Of a stretch of DNA of 64,000 bases, positions 26,685-35,307 are shown piece after piece. Source of the stretch: JAHEDH01 sp963753285 (GTDB lineage Bacteria > Actinomycetota > Acidimicrobiia > Spongiisociales > ZC4RG35); assembly GCA_963753285.1 (NCBI GenBank), contig CAVWBT010000013.1, forward strand, positions 1 to 64,000, in the 5' to 3' direction. The notes under the pieces were generated by a model. The model saw only the letters and a list, made by a program, of their open reading frames with translations. It made no database searches and was not told the DNA's origin. Position 1 is the stretch's first letter; the number at the start of each line of letters is the position of its first letter. A program made the position numbers and the translations under genes.

Positions 26685-28439
26685 TCAGCTTCCGGGCGCT
26701 TTCGAGTAGAGCGCGATCTCCCGCCACGCCGGGGCGAGGCCGCCGGCCAGCTCGGTCGTGACGACCCGCACGAGATCGACAGCCAGCAGGCGATCGGCAT
26801 CGGCATATGTGAGCACGTCACCGTCATCGGTGACACCCTCGAACGTCTCCAGCAGGACGAGGTCACCTCCGGCTGGTCGAACCCAGAGTTGATGCACGCT
26901 CCGGCCGGGCGGGCTCTGAGCGACCGTCATGTCGATCCGCGTGAGGTCGACAGGACCGACGAGACGCAATTCGATCCATTGCGGGGCCAGATCGGCTGAA
27001 TTCCAATACGTGTCGATGCCGTCGATCGCCTTCGAAGCCTCGAACCCCGGCACCTCGCTGCTCGCGGCGACCGCCGCCTCGGCAGCCCGGTTGAACGAGA
27101 TGAAGTCGAACTCGCCGTACGAGCACGGGTCCGGTCGGTTGACCGGCGCAACGACCGCAGCGACCTCGCCGTCGCCATCTGTCGCCCAGTAGAGGTCGTC
27201 GGACAGATCACCTCGCCAGGCCCAGACGAGAAAGCCGTCGAATCCGACCCGACACGCCTCGACCTCGAGCGCCATGACCGACGCGGCTCCGGCCGCTTCG
27301 CTCGGCCACCAATGCCTGAACGCCCCGTGCTCACCCAGGATGAGCGGCTTGTCGACGATGCCGTCGATCCCGAAGTTCTCCCAGATGTCGGAGTCATCAA
27401 CGCCGTTGCCCGCATAGTGATGAAGATCGACGAAGTCGGCTTCGGAGTTGCGGAGGAAGTAGCTCGTCCTCACGAGGCGCGTCTCATCGGGGCCGTTGAC
27501 CTGATGCGGCGCGTTCGGGGTGAAGAAGCCGACCGTGACCATCGCCGTCGGGTCGATCTCTCTGATCGCGTCCCGCAACAGATCCGACCAATACACCAGG
27601 CCCTCGTCGATCATGCGGTCTTTGTCCGCCTGACTGGCCATGTCATAGGTCTCGCCGTTGGCGGTCGTCACGAGGCCGGACGGAAGCGACAGCGGCGCGT
27701 AATCGACGTGGAAGTGGTGCTCCTGGCGGAGCTCATAACCGAGCACGACGTCCGTACGGGCACCCCGGTCCACCAGCCCCTGGACGAGCTGTTGCCAGTA
27801 GTCGACGTAGAGGGCCACGGCCTCGGGGTTGAGGAACTCGTTGTTCGCCGACTCGAACTGTTCGGTTTGCAGCCGGGCAGTCTCATTCACCCACCACGAA
27901 TCGTCGGGCAAGGTGTTCGAGGCGACGATGACCACCAGATCGTGACCGGCTGCGATCGAGAGGAAGTCGGCGAGGTTGTCCAGATAGGCCGGGTTCACGG
28001 CTTGCCCCCTCGGTCCTGTGCCTGCACAGCCGGATGCGGGGAGGCAGGTGTCGATGAGGATCCTGACGGTGTTGAAGCCGAGCTCACGCATGACGGCGAA
28101 GTCGGCCGCCACCGTCGCCGGGTCGTAGTGGCTGGTCGTCAGAAGATCGTCGGCGATCGCGCCTCCGTAGCGAGTGATGAACCGGTTGTAGTTCATACCC
28201 CGCGGCACGTACCGCTCGCCGGTGACCGTGTCGTAGAACTCTCCCACTCCGTCGACGACTCTCGCGCCGATTCGGTGCGACGGTGGTGTCGGCGAGTCGG
28301 GAACGGTCGACGTGGAAGTGGTCGATACCTCGGGGAGGGTCGTCGTCGCGTCGATCGTGGTCGTGGTGACCGACGTGTCGTCCGTGCACGCCGCTGCCAG
28401 CAGGACGACGCCGACGAGAGCTGCAAGGGGCCTCCGCAT
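26685..28439 (-). CDS. Secreted GH5-like glycoside hydrolase lipoprotein with discoidin-type C-terminal domain
   Basis: A 584-residue lipoprotein with signal peptide and lipobox LLAAAC (Cys18), then a Thr/Ser-rich linker (residues 20-52). A TIM-barrel domain follows (YVPRGMNYNRF near 80; LGFNTVRILIDTC; VVLGYELRQEHHF; LILGEHGAFRHWW), matching cellulase/mannanase-type GH5 folds, with candidate catalytic glutamates in GYELRQE and ILGEHG. The last 150 residues look like an F5/8-type C carbohydrate-binding domain (ASKAIDGIDTYWNSADLAPQ). It likely acts on extracellular polysaccharide; the substrate is unknown. It converges with the dehydrogenase gene, 13 bases apart. Confidence 0.8.
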   Translation of the reverse strand: MRRPLAALVGVVLLAAACTDDTSVTTTTIDATTTLPEVSTTSTSTVPDSPTPPSHRIGARVVDGVGEFYDTVTGERYVPRGMNYNRFITRYGGAIADDLLTTSHYDPATVAADFAVMRELGFNTVRILIDTCLPASGCAGTGPRGQAVNPAYLDNLADFLSIAAGHDLVVIVASNTLPDDSWWVNETARLQTEQFESANNEFLNPEAVALYVDYWQQLVQGLVDRGARTDVVLGYELRQEHHFHVDYAPLSLPSGLVTTANGETYDMASQADKDRMIDEGLVYWSDLLRDAIREIDPTAMVTVGFFTPNAPHQVNGPDETRLVRTSYFLRNSEADFVDLHHYAGNGVDDSDIWENFGIDGIVDKPLILGEHGAFRHWWPSEAAGAASVMALEVEACRVGFDGFLVWAWRGDLSDDLYWATDGDGEVAAVVAPVNRPDPCSYGEFDFISFNRAAEAAVAASSEVPGFEASKAIDGIDTYWNSADLAPQWIELRLVGPVDLTRIDMTVAQSPPGRSVHQLWVRPAGGDLVLLETFEGVTDDGDVLTYADADRLLAVDLVRVVTTELAGGLAPAWREIALYSKAPGS

Positions 28440-28460
28440 TTCCGGAGGCTACCCCCTTCT

Positions 28461-28512
28461 CCCCACCGCCATTGGTGGGGCGAGCGGCCCCCGCATTCGC
28501 CGGGGGCCGCTC
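28461..28512 (-). terminator. Double hairpin after the sigma/anti-sigma-like operon
   Basis: Two hairpins lie in tandem. 28482-28512 has a 12-base-pair stem GAGCGGCCCCCG / CGGGGGCCGCTC, and 28461-28480 has a 7-base-pair stem CCCCACC / GGTGGGG. They sit directly after the stop of the gene at 28520 and before the start of the next leftward gene, so they probably end the operon. There is no long T-run on the reading strand. Confidence 0.6.
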
Positions 28513-28519
28513 CCGCTCG

Positions 28520-29875
28520 CTAGTTCGAGTCGTCGGCCAGGAACCGAGCCACGAGCTCACGGTGCGCTGCCCGCGCCTCTTCGGTGTCTAGCGTCAACCG
28601 TGAGCCGTCGACGAAGAGCTCTCCGGCGACGTCAGGAGCGTTGATCTCGACCCACTCGCGATAGGCGGCAACGCCGGGACCGCTCGACGGGTCGGTGAAG
28701 TCCGCCGGCGCACCGTCAGGGAACTCGATGTTCCAGATGTAGCCGTCAGCACCGGACCACAGCGTCGTGATCTCCTCGCTCCGCGTGCCCGGTTCCAGCC
28801 CGGAGATCGCTACCTCGCTGCACCGCACCTCGGTCTCGCTGACCACTTCGCAATCGCGTTCGTGCTGCATCCCCGTCACCGCTCCGAACCAGGACGCCTC
28901 GGCGTCCTGCCCGCTCGGGTAGCCGGCCATCGGATGGAAGATTGCCTCGTAGCCGGAGATGTCACCCGAATCGAAGCGCTCCGTGAACGTGGTGACCACC
29001 TCGAGCAATGGCGTGTCGGCCGGCAGTGCGCCCTCGGCGCGGGGCCCGGTCGACGCGAGGAAGAAGGGCACGAATTCACGATGCCCCGACCGTGCTTCGT
29101 TCGTGTCCAACTTCATCGCTCCCGCTTCGGTGAACAGCTTGGCGAACTCGCCGGGGTTGATCTTTCGGAGCCACTCTCGATAGGCGGCGACACCCGGCGC
29201 GTTGGTCGGATCGTTGAACTCGATCGGAGCCCCGTCGGGAAACTCGATGGAGAGGATGTAGCCATCGGCACCGTTCCACAACGTCGTGATGTCGTCGGTG
29301 ACGGTCCCCGGTTCCAGGCCAGACGTGGCTCGTTCCACACACCGGACCTGGCTGTCTGAGACCAATTCGCAGCTCCGGTCGTGCTGAACACCGGTAACGG
29401 CACCGAACCAGGATGCCTCGGAGTCCGAACCGCTGACGTACCCGTTGTCGGGATGGAACAGTGCCTCGTAGCCGGAGATGTCTCCCGTATCGAAGCGTTC
29501 CATGAACGTGGCGACCACGTCGAGCAGAGGGGTGTCCGCGGGCAGGGCTCGCGGAGCTCTCTCGGCAGCAGGCGGCGCGGCAACCGATCCGTCGCCGCCC
29601 GGTCCGAGATTGGTCGTGACGATGAAGACGACGGCCAACACCGCCGCACTCGCCAACGCCACCAGCGGCCCTCGGTAGCGGCGTCGCGACTCCACACCCG
29701 CGGTCGTCGGTTGTCCGGCCAGTCGCCGGGTCTTGGTTTCCGTCATGTTCCTGTTCCTCTCGTCGATGAGTGCGAGGAGGTCGGCCGACGAGAGAGCGCC
29801 AGATGGAAGAGCGTTTGTCGACGGGACTGCGTCGACGGATTTGACCAGTTCAACGATTCCATTGAGTTCATTCAT
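28520..29875 (-). CDS. Membrane protein with duplicated extracellular domain, putative anti-sigma partner
   Basis: A 451-residue protein: about 65 cytoplasmic residues, one membrane span (about 69-88, LVALASAAVLAVVFIVTTNL), then two tandem copies of a domain of about 160 residues. Each copy opens LPADTPLL(D/E)VV and contains FD(T/S)GDISGYEA, EASWFGAVTG, SGLEPGT and VAAYREW. They resemble SnoaL/NTF2-like folds, but this is uncertain. The start overlaps the sigma gene stop by 4 bases, which is typical of anti-sigma partners, although no HxxxCxxC zinc motif is present. It may sense something outside and hold the sigma factor. Confidence 0.72.
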   Translation of the reverse strand: MNELNGIVELVKSVDAVPSTNALPSGALSSADLLALIDERNRNMTETKTRRLAGQPTTAGVESRRRYRGPLVALASAAVLAVVFIVTTNLGPGGDGSVAAPPAAERAPRALPADTPLLDVVATFMERFDTGDISGYEALFHPDNGYVSGSDSEASWFGAVTGVQHDRSCELVSDSQVRCVERATSGLEPGTVTDDITTLWNGADGYILSIEFPDGAPIEFNDPTNAPGVAAYREWLRKINPGEFAKLFTEAGAMKLDTNEARSGHREFVPFFLASTGPRAEGALPADTPLLEVVTTFTERFDSGDISGYEAIFHPMAGYPSGQDAEASWFGAVTGMQHERDCEVVSETEVRCSEVAISGLEPGTRSEEITTLWSGADGYIWNIEFPDGAPADFTDPSSGPGVAAYREWVEINAPDVAGELFVDGSRLTLDTEEARAAHRELVARFLADDSN

Positions 29876-30435
29876 CGAGCCACCTCGCCTTTCACGGTGG
29901 AGGAGGGACTGCCTGCGGCGGCAGGTGAGCCGCCGTCCAAAATCTTCGATAGTTTCTTGAGCGCCCGCGTGTACCGGCCTTCGACAGCTCGGTCGGTGAT
30001 TCCGAGAATCGCGCCGACGGCCTCGTTCGACAGACCCTCCCAGATCTTCAGGCGCAGAAGCTCTTGGTCGTCGGATCGGAGGGTCTCGATCGCAGCCGAG
30101 ACGGCGCGTTGTTCCTCGCTGCGGACCAGGTGGACCTCAGGGCCGTCGATCTGCGGCGCCGCCATGGACTGATGACGTAGCGAGAGGTTCATCCTCCGCC
30201 AATTGCTCCGCTGGCGGTTGCGCACCACGTTGCGCGCCACTCCGTAGAGCCACAGCAACGCCTCGCCCTGCTCGGGGATGCGGTCCGGTCGCCGAAGCGC
30301 AACGAGAAAGACTTCCGACACGGCCTCGTTGGCGTCTTCAACGGGGAGTCTGCGCAGGCAGTAGGCGTGAAGTTCACGGTGATGCGCGTCGAATAGCGAT
30401 CTGAATCGCTGATCTGTCGTCGATGCGGCTCGCAC
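29872..30435 (-). CDS. ECF-type RNA polymerase sigma factor
   Basis: A 187-residue sigma-70 family factor. Region 2 spans FRSLFDAHHRELHAYCLRRL to EALLWLYGVARNVVRNRQR; region 4 spans AIETLRSDDQELLRLKIWEG to TDRAVEGRYTRALKKL with its helix-turn-helix. The GTG at 30435, 5 bases after GGAG, is preferred. An ATG at 30528 would add 31 residues but would start inside an inverted repeat that looks like a control site. Its stop overlaps the start of the membrane partner gene, so the pair should be co-regulated and the sigma factor possibly self-activated. Confidence 0.82.
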   Translation of the reverse strand: MRAASTTDQRFRSLFDAHHRELHAYCLRRLPVEDANEAVSEVFLVALRRPDRIPEQGEALLWLYGVARNVVRNRQRSNWRRMNLSLRHQSMAAPQIDGPEVHLVRSEEQRAVSAAIETLRSDDQELLRLKIWEGLSNEAVGAILGITDRAVEGRYTRALKKLSKILDGGSPAAAGSPSSTVKGEVAR

Positions 30436-30463
30436 CCGGGCTCCACTCTTCCTGCTGCAACCT

Positions 30464-30530
30464 ACATGTCCGGACTGGCCGGCAACCCTCACAGAAGTTT
30501 CGTGGGGGTGGAGGCGGCCTCCGGACATGT
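30464..30530. promoter_or_regulatory. 11-bp inverted repeat upstream of the sigma factor gene
   Basis: ACATGTCCGGA at 30464-30474 and TCCGGACATGT at 30520-30530 are perfect inverse copies 45 bases apart. They lie 29-95 bases upstream of the preferred sigma start. Such a paired element could bind a dimeric or looping regulator, or form a large stem in RNA. No known operator consensus is matched. Confidence 0.5.
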
Positions 30531-30573
30531 ACGGGTGCACGGTCGAGCACGGGGTGGGACTGCCCCAAAACGA

Positions 30574-30607
30574 AGTGAGGCCCCCGGACCACTCCGGGGG
30601 CCTCACT
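30574..30607 (-). terminator. Strong intrinsic terminator for leftward transcription
   Basis: A perfect 14-base-pair stem AGTGAGGCCCCCGG / CCGGGGGCCTCACT with loop ACCACT. Read leftward it is followed after 3 bases by TTTT (AAAA on the plus strand at 30567-30570), the order of an intrinsic terminator. No leftward gene ends here. It would stop antisense transcription coming from the ole operon through the GTPase gene, and so shield the sigma factor. Confidence 0.65.
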
Positions 30608-30728
30608 CGTGTGTCGCCACAGCCGGCCCCGGGCGGGACGCAGTTGGGATCGGCAGCGGTGTTGTGTTCCCGAATCTGGTCGAACGGCCCGGGTCCCGGT
30701 CGCTCCCAACGACCACAATGGGGAGGCA

Positions 30729-31751
30729 ATGCCTGCCAATCTCTCACCCGAATACAAGGGCGCCGAGGCGGCGTACAAGAAGGCGAGCGACCCAAAGGAG
30801 CGGCTCGACCTGCTGCGAACGATGCTGCGCACCATCCCCAAGCACAAAGGGACCGACCACCTCCAGGCCGACATCAAGTCGCGCATCAAGGAGCTGACCG
30901 AGGAGCTGGCGGGACCCAAGAAAGGCGGCGCCAAGAGCGGGCCGCCGACCTCGTTCCGTCCGGAAGGCGCCGCACAGATCGCCCTGGTCGGCCCTCCGAA
31001 CAGCGGCAAATCGAGCCTCCACGACCGCTTGACCAGCTCGCACGCCACCGTCGGCGACTATCCGTTCACGACCCAGTTCCCCCAGCCGGGCATGATGCCG
31101 TACGACGACGTCGCCTTTCAGTTGATCGACCTCCCACCGATCTCGGCGGAGCACCCGATCCCCTGGATAGGAAACGCCCTTCAGCCGGCCCACGGATGCC
31201 TGCTCGTCGTCGATCTCTGCGAGGTCGGATGCATGGAACACGCTCTCGAGGTCAGGGACGTGCTGGCCGAACGCAGGATCGTGCTCACTCCGGTGTGGCC
31301 GGGCAACCTCGCCGCTGGACCCCCTCTCCCCGACGACGGCGATCCCTTCACGATCCGCATTCCGACGCTGCTGGTGGTCAACAAGGCGGACCAGGTCGAT
31401 GATCCCAAGGCGGAGATGGCGATCTTCGAGGAGCTCACCGACATGCACTATCCGGCGATCCCCGTCTCGGCCGTGACCGGGGAGGGCCTCGATCGGCTCG
31501 GCGCCTTCCTGTTCTCGAGCCTCGAGATCATTCGCGTCTACACGAAGACCCCGGGCAAGCCCGCCGACATGGAGCGCCCCTACACGCTCCGTGGCAGCGG
31601 GACGGTCCACGACATCGCCGACATGATCCACCACGACCTGGCCGAGTCACTCACGTTCGCCCGACTGTGGCGGGATGGCAGCTACGACGGAGCGCATGTC
31701 GGCGCCGACCTCGAACTCGCCGACGGCGACGTCCTCGAACTCCACACCTGA
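30729..31751 (+). CDS. DRG/Obg-related GTPase with TGS domain
   Basis: A 340-residue protein with an N-terminal helical region (residues 1-65), a G domain and a C-terminal TGS domain (YTLRGSGTVHDIADMIHHDL). G1 is GPPNSGKSS and G4 is NKADQ, both intact. G3 reads IDLPP where DxxG is expected, so the Gly that contacts gamma-phosphate is Pro. Related DRG-like proteins bind ribosomes or RNA. The altered G3 suggests changed hydrolysis. It stands alone, with GGGAGG before the ATG, and converges with oleD 7 bases away. Confidence 0.8.
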   Translation: MPANLSPEYKGAEAAYKKASDPKERLDLLRTMLRTIPKHKGTDHLQADIKSRIKELTEELAGPKKGGAKSGPPTSFRPEGAAQIALVGPPNSGKSSLHDRLTSSHATVGDYPFTTQFPQPGMMPYDDVAFQLIDLPPISAEHPIPWIGNALQPAHGCLLVVDLCEVGCMEHALEVRDVLAERRIVLTPVWPGNLAAGPPLPDDGDPFTIRIPTLLVVNKADQVDDPKAEMAIFEELTDMHYPAIPVSAVTGEGLDRLGAFLFSSLEIIRVYTKTPGKPADMERPYTLRGSGTVHDIADMIHHDLAESLTFARLWRDGSYDGAHVGADLELADGDVLELHT

Positions 31752-31758
31752 GTGGCCG

Positions 31759-32730
31759 TCACCGCCGACCGGAGAACCACGCCCGCAAGCGGGCGAACCC
31801 CTCGTCGAGGCTGACGGCGGGGTGCCAGTCGAGCGCCTGTCTCGTCTCCCGCTGGTCGAACCAGTGAGCCGTCGACAGCTGCTCCGCCAAGAACTCGGTC
31901 ATGGGCGGATCGTCCTCACGGCCCGACGACTCCCACACCCGTTCGGCCATCCGGCCACCGAATCGTGCGACCGCCACCGGAACCTTGAGCTTCGGTGCGT
32001 CGAGACCGGCGGCGGCGACGATCCGGGCCACCAACTCGCCGATCGGACGGGGTTCGCCGTTCGAGACCACAAAGGCGCGCCCGCTGAGCGAGTCCGCCCG
32101 ATCGAGGGCGGCGACCAGGGCATCGGCGGCGTTGTCGATGTAGGTGGTGTCGATCAGCGCGGCGCCGGATCCGACCAGCGCCAGGCGGCCTGAGCGAGCC
32201 CGGTCCACGATCCTCCCGATGAGCTGAGTGTCACCCGGCCCCCACACCAGATGCGGGCGGATCGCCACGACGTTCAGTCGGTCGTCGGCCTCGCCGAGTG
32301 CCAGCTGCTCTGCGATCGCCTTGCTGCGGGCATAGTGACCGCCGGCGGCATCGGGGTCTGCGGGATCGGCTCCGGCTCCGACCAACGATTCGCCGCCGTG
32401 CGCCACCGACGGAGACGAGACGTACACGAACCGCGACACGCCTGCGTCACGGGCTGCGGAGAGGACGACCGCCGTCCCGGCGACGTTCGTCGACTGGAAC
32501 TCCGGCCAGGTGCCGACGACCCCGACCCGAGCGGCCAGGTGAACCACGGCATCGGCGGCTCGCACCGCCTCAGAGACGGCATCGGCGTCCGTGACGTCTC
32601 CGAGCACCTCGTTGAAGGCGAGGCCGCTCGGATGGCGCTGCAACACCGTCACCTCGTCTCCGCGTTCGCCGAGACGCTGCGCGACCGCCCCTCCGAGCAG
32701 GCTCGTTCCTCCGGTGACGAGGACTCTCAC
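31759..32730 (-). CDS. oleD: OleD-like NAD(P)-dependent 2-alkyl-3-ketoalkanoic acid reductase
   Basis: A 323-residue extended short-chain dehydrogenase: VLVTGGTSLLGG at the N-terminus binds the cofactor, with Ser105/106 in YVSSPSVAHGG, then Tyr133 and Lys137 in YARSKAIAE. In the Ole pathway OleD reduces the beta-keto acid from OleA to the beta-hydroxy acid. The GTG start overlaps the oleBC stop by 4 bases, so the three genes form one coupled operon in the order oleA-oleBC-oleD. The assignment rests on this context as well as on the sequence. Confidence 0.85.
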   Translation of the reverse strand: MRVLVTGGTSLLGGAVAQRLGERGDEVTVLQRHPSGLAFNEVLGDVTDADAVSEAVRAADAVVHLAARVGVVGTWPEFQSTNVAGTAVVLSAARDAGVSRFVYVSSPSVAHGGESLVGAGADPADPDAAGGHYARSKAIAEQLALGEADDRLNVVAIRPHLVWGPGDTQLIGRIVDRARSGRLALVGSGAALIDTTYIDNAADALVAALDRADSLSGRAFVVSNGEPRPIGELVARIVAAAGLDAPKLKVPVAVARFGGRMAERVWESSGREDDPPMTEFLAEQLSTAHWFDQRETRQALDWHPAVSLDEGFARLRAWFSGRR

Positions 32731-35307
32731 AGCTTCACGAACCTTCCCCCGGCGAGCACGCCGTGGGCCCACTCGGCGACCCGCAGCCGATCGATCTTCG
32801 AGTTGTGCCGCTTGTCGACCGGCAGCGCCGGCACCTCCAGAACGGCAGCAACGTCGACCTCCACGGCGTCACGTACGCGGTCGGCGAGCGCGAGTCCGGC
32901 AAGGCGAGGTCTCCGGGGCGGTTGAGCGGTGGCGACGACCACGACCACCTGTTGTGCGCCCTCGGGGCCGACGCCGACAGCTGCGGCGAGATCGACCCCA
33001 TCGACCGATCGTGCGGCGTGTTCCACCGCTACCGGCGTCACCGGGCCGTTCTCGGCGGAGATCACATGCGCCAGCCGACCTTCGATCCAGAGCCGACCCT
33101 CGTCGTCGAGCCGCCCGACGTCGCCGCTGCGGTGATAGCCCGGAGGCTGCGCCGAACGGAACTGAGTCAGACCAGAGACGGTCGTACCCGTCCTTGACGT
33201 GGGCGGCCCGGATCACGACCTCCCCGGTCACATTCGTTTCGGTGCCGGGATCATCGATCGGCCGGCCGAGCGGATCGAGCGGATCGATCAGGATCTCGAC
33301 CCCGTCGATCGGGTGCCCCACGCACACTCCGGTCCCAGCGCCCGCATCGACGATCTCGTCGAGCGAGACGTCCGCCACGGGCAGCACCTCGGTCATGCCG
33401 TATGGCGTGTGTGCCTCGGCGTTCGGCATGATCCGCTTGGCTCGGGCGAGCAGGTCCGGCGGGACCGGTGCCCCGGCGGACATCAACAGTCTCACCCGAA
33501 ACAGGGCCGCCTGCTGCGACGACGACAGACGATCGGCGGTGGCGCTCACGTTGGTGAGCGCCGCCGGCGAGGCGAACACGAGCGTCGCGTCGATCGCCTT
33601 CGCAGCTTCGCCGAGTGCGGTGGCGTCGAGCGTCCCCGGCGAGGTGATTTCCATGTCGGGCACGACCGAGGAGATCCCCATCGCCGGCCCGTACAGCGCG
33701 AACGGAGCAAATGCGGCCACGAGCCGGTCGCTGGGCTGGATGTCATAGATCCTCATCAGAGCATCCACCTGTGCCTGTGCCTGGCGATGCCGGTACCGCA
33801 CTCCCTTGGCAGGTCCGGTGGCACCGGAGGTGAACACCACCACCGCGAGATCGTCTGGTCCGGGATGGGGCGGGCTGGGGCGGCCATCGCCGAGGCGGCG
33901 GAGTTCGTCGAGCGAAGACCAGATGCCGAGCGCCGACCGCGCGACGTCGCTCGGCGACTCGACCGCGATGCGCCGGCCAGGCCAGTCCATCGCGCGAGCG
34001 GCGGCGAGGGCCTTGGGGATGCCGATGAGATAGTCGGGAGCGGCACTCTGGAGCGCACGTCCCATGCCTTTCACACCGAGTCCGGCGTCGGCGATCACGC
34101 CGACCGCTCCCATCTTCCAGCACGCATAGAGGCAGACCGTGAGGTCGACGCCTGGTGGCACCAGCATGGCCACCCGATCCCCGAGGCGGACGCCGGCCCG
34201 GTATAGACCAGCGGCGACACGGTCGATGTCGGCTGCGAGTTCGGCAAACGAGATGCTCCGCGCCTGGCCCGCCTCGTCCATTTCGATGACTGCCACATCG
34301 TCGTCGCCCGACCGCCGCTCGAGACCGCCCCACAGCGGCGGGCGGTCTGTCGAATCGGGAGCGTCTGGCGTGACGGTGCCGAGTTGGCCGACCCAGGCGG
34401 AGACGGTGCCGGCGATGTCGGCCTCCTCGGGGACATAGTGGCGGGCGCCGATGAATCGATGGACGTCGGCGTGCGGGAGTCGCGCTTCGAGGTCGTGGAG
34501 ATAGAGATCGGAGAACACGGGATCGGAGGGCCCCCACAGCAGCAGCGCCGGCACGTCCCTGAGATCGTCCAGACCTTCCGCGACCCGATCGAGGATGGCG
34601 GCCGACGGATGATCGGCTTCGAGCGGGATGTCGGCCACGAACTCCGCCACCGCCTTTCTCCGATCCGGCGAGTCGTACGGTGCCAGATATGCGTCGCGGA
34701 CGGATTTCGAAGGTCGGATGCGTGACATGTCGACCGCTCCCCGAATGAACGCCGACGTGCGGACGGTGATCGTGTCGAGCAGCGGAGCGGAACGGGCGAT
34801 CCGGATGATGGTCGGGGCGGCGGCATCCGGTGGCTGATGGACCGCCGTATTCGCCAGCACGATCCCGGCGAGGTCGTCACGATGGCGTTGCGCCCACCCC
34901 AGCGAGATCGGACCACCCCAGTCGTGGGCGACGGTGATCACAGGTCCGTCGATGTCGAGTTCGTCGGTGAGCGCACTCAGGTCGTCGATGCGTTGCTCGA
35001 GTCGCCGGAGCGTTCCGGTGCGCTCGGAGAACCCCATGTCGAGATGGTCGATGGCGATCACCCGGGCACCGGCGGGGGGATTGGCGAGCAGGTCCCTCCA
35101 CAGGTACGACCACGAGGGGTTGCCGTGAACGCAGAGCAGCGTGACCGATGGTCCCGTCACGCCGTTGTCGAGTATGTGGAAGGTCCGCTCGACACCGTCG
35201 AGTTCGGGGACGGCCACGAGACGAGACCACGCCGGGTCGAGCCCAGGCAGGCCATCTGGGGGCAGGGTCGCCGACGTCGCTACGGGCTCACTGCCGTTCA
35301 ATGTCAC
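32727..35307 (-). CDS. oleBC: OleB-OleC fusion: beta-lactone decarboxylase and beta-lactone synthetase; frame interrupted near 33160-33172
   Basis: Residues 1 to about 305 are an alpha/beta hydrolase of haloalkane-dehalogenase type with Asp129 in VAHDWGG and a late His in GARHYVPEE, matching OleB, which removes CO2 from the beta-lactone. Residues about 320-859 are an acyl-CoA-synthetase-like adenylating domain, OleC, with P-loop FTSGATGPAKG and TPYGMTEVLP. The frame breaks after DGYDRLW; one extra base there restores PPGYHRSGDVGRLDDEGRLW and the C-terminal lobe. The GTG start overlaps the oleA stop by 4 bases. OleBC fusions are known from actinobacteria such as Micrococcus. Confidence 0.87.
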
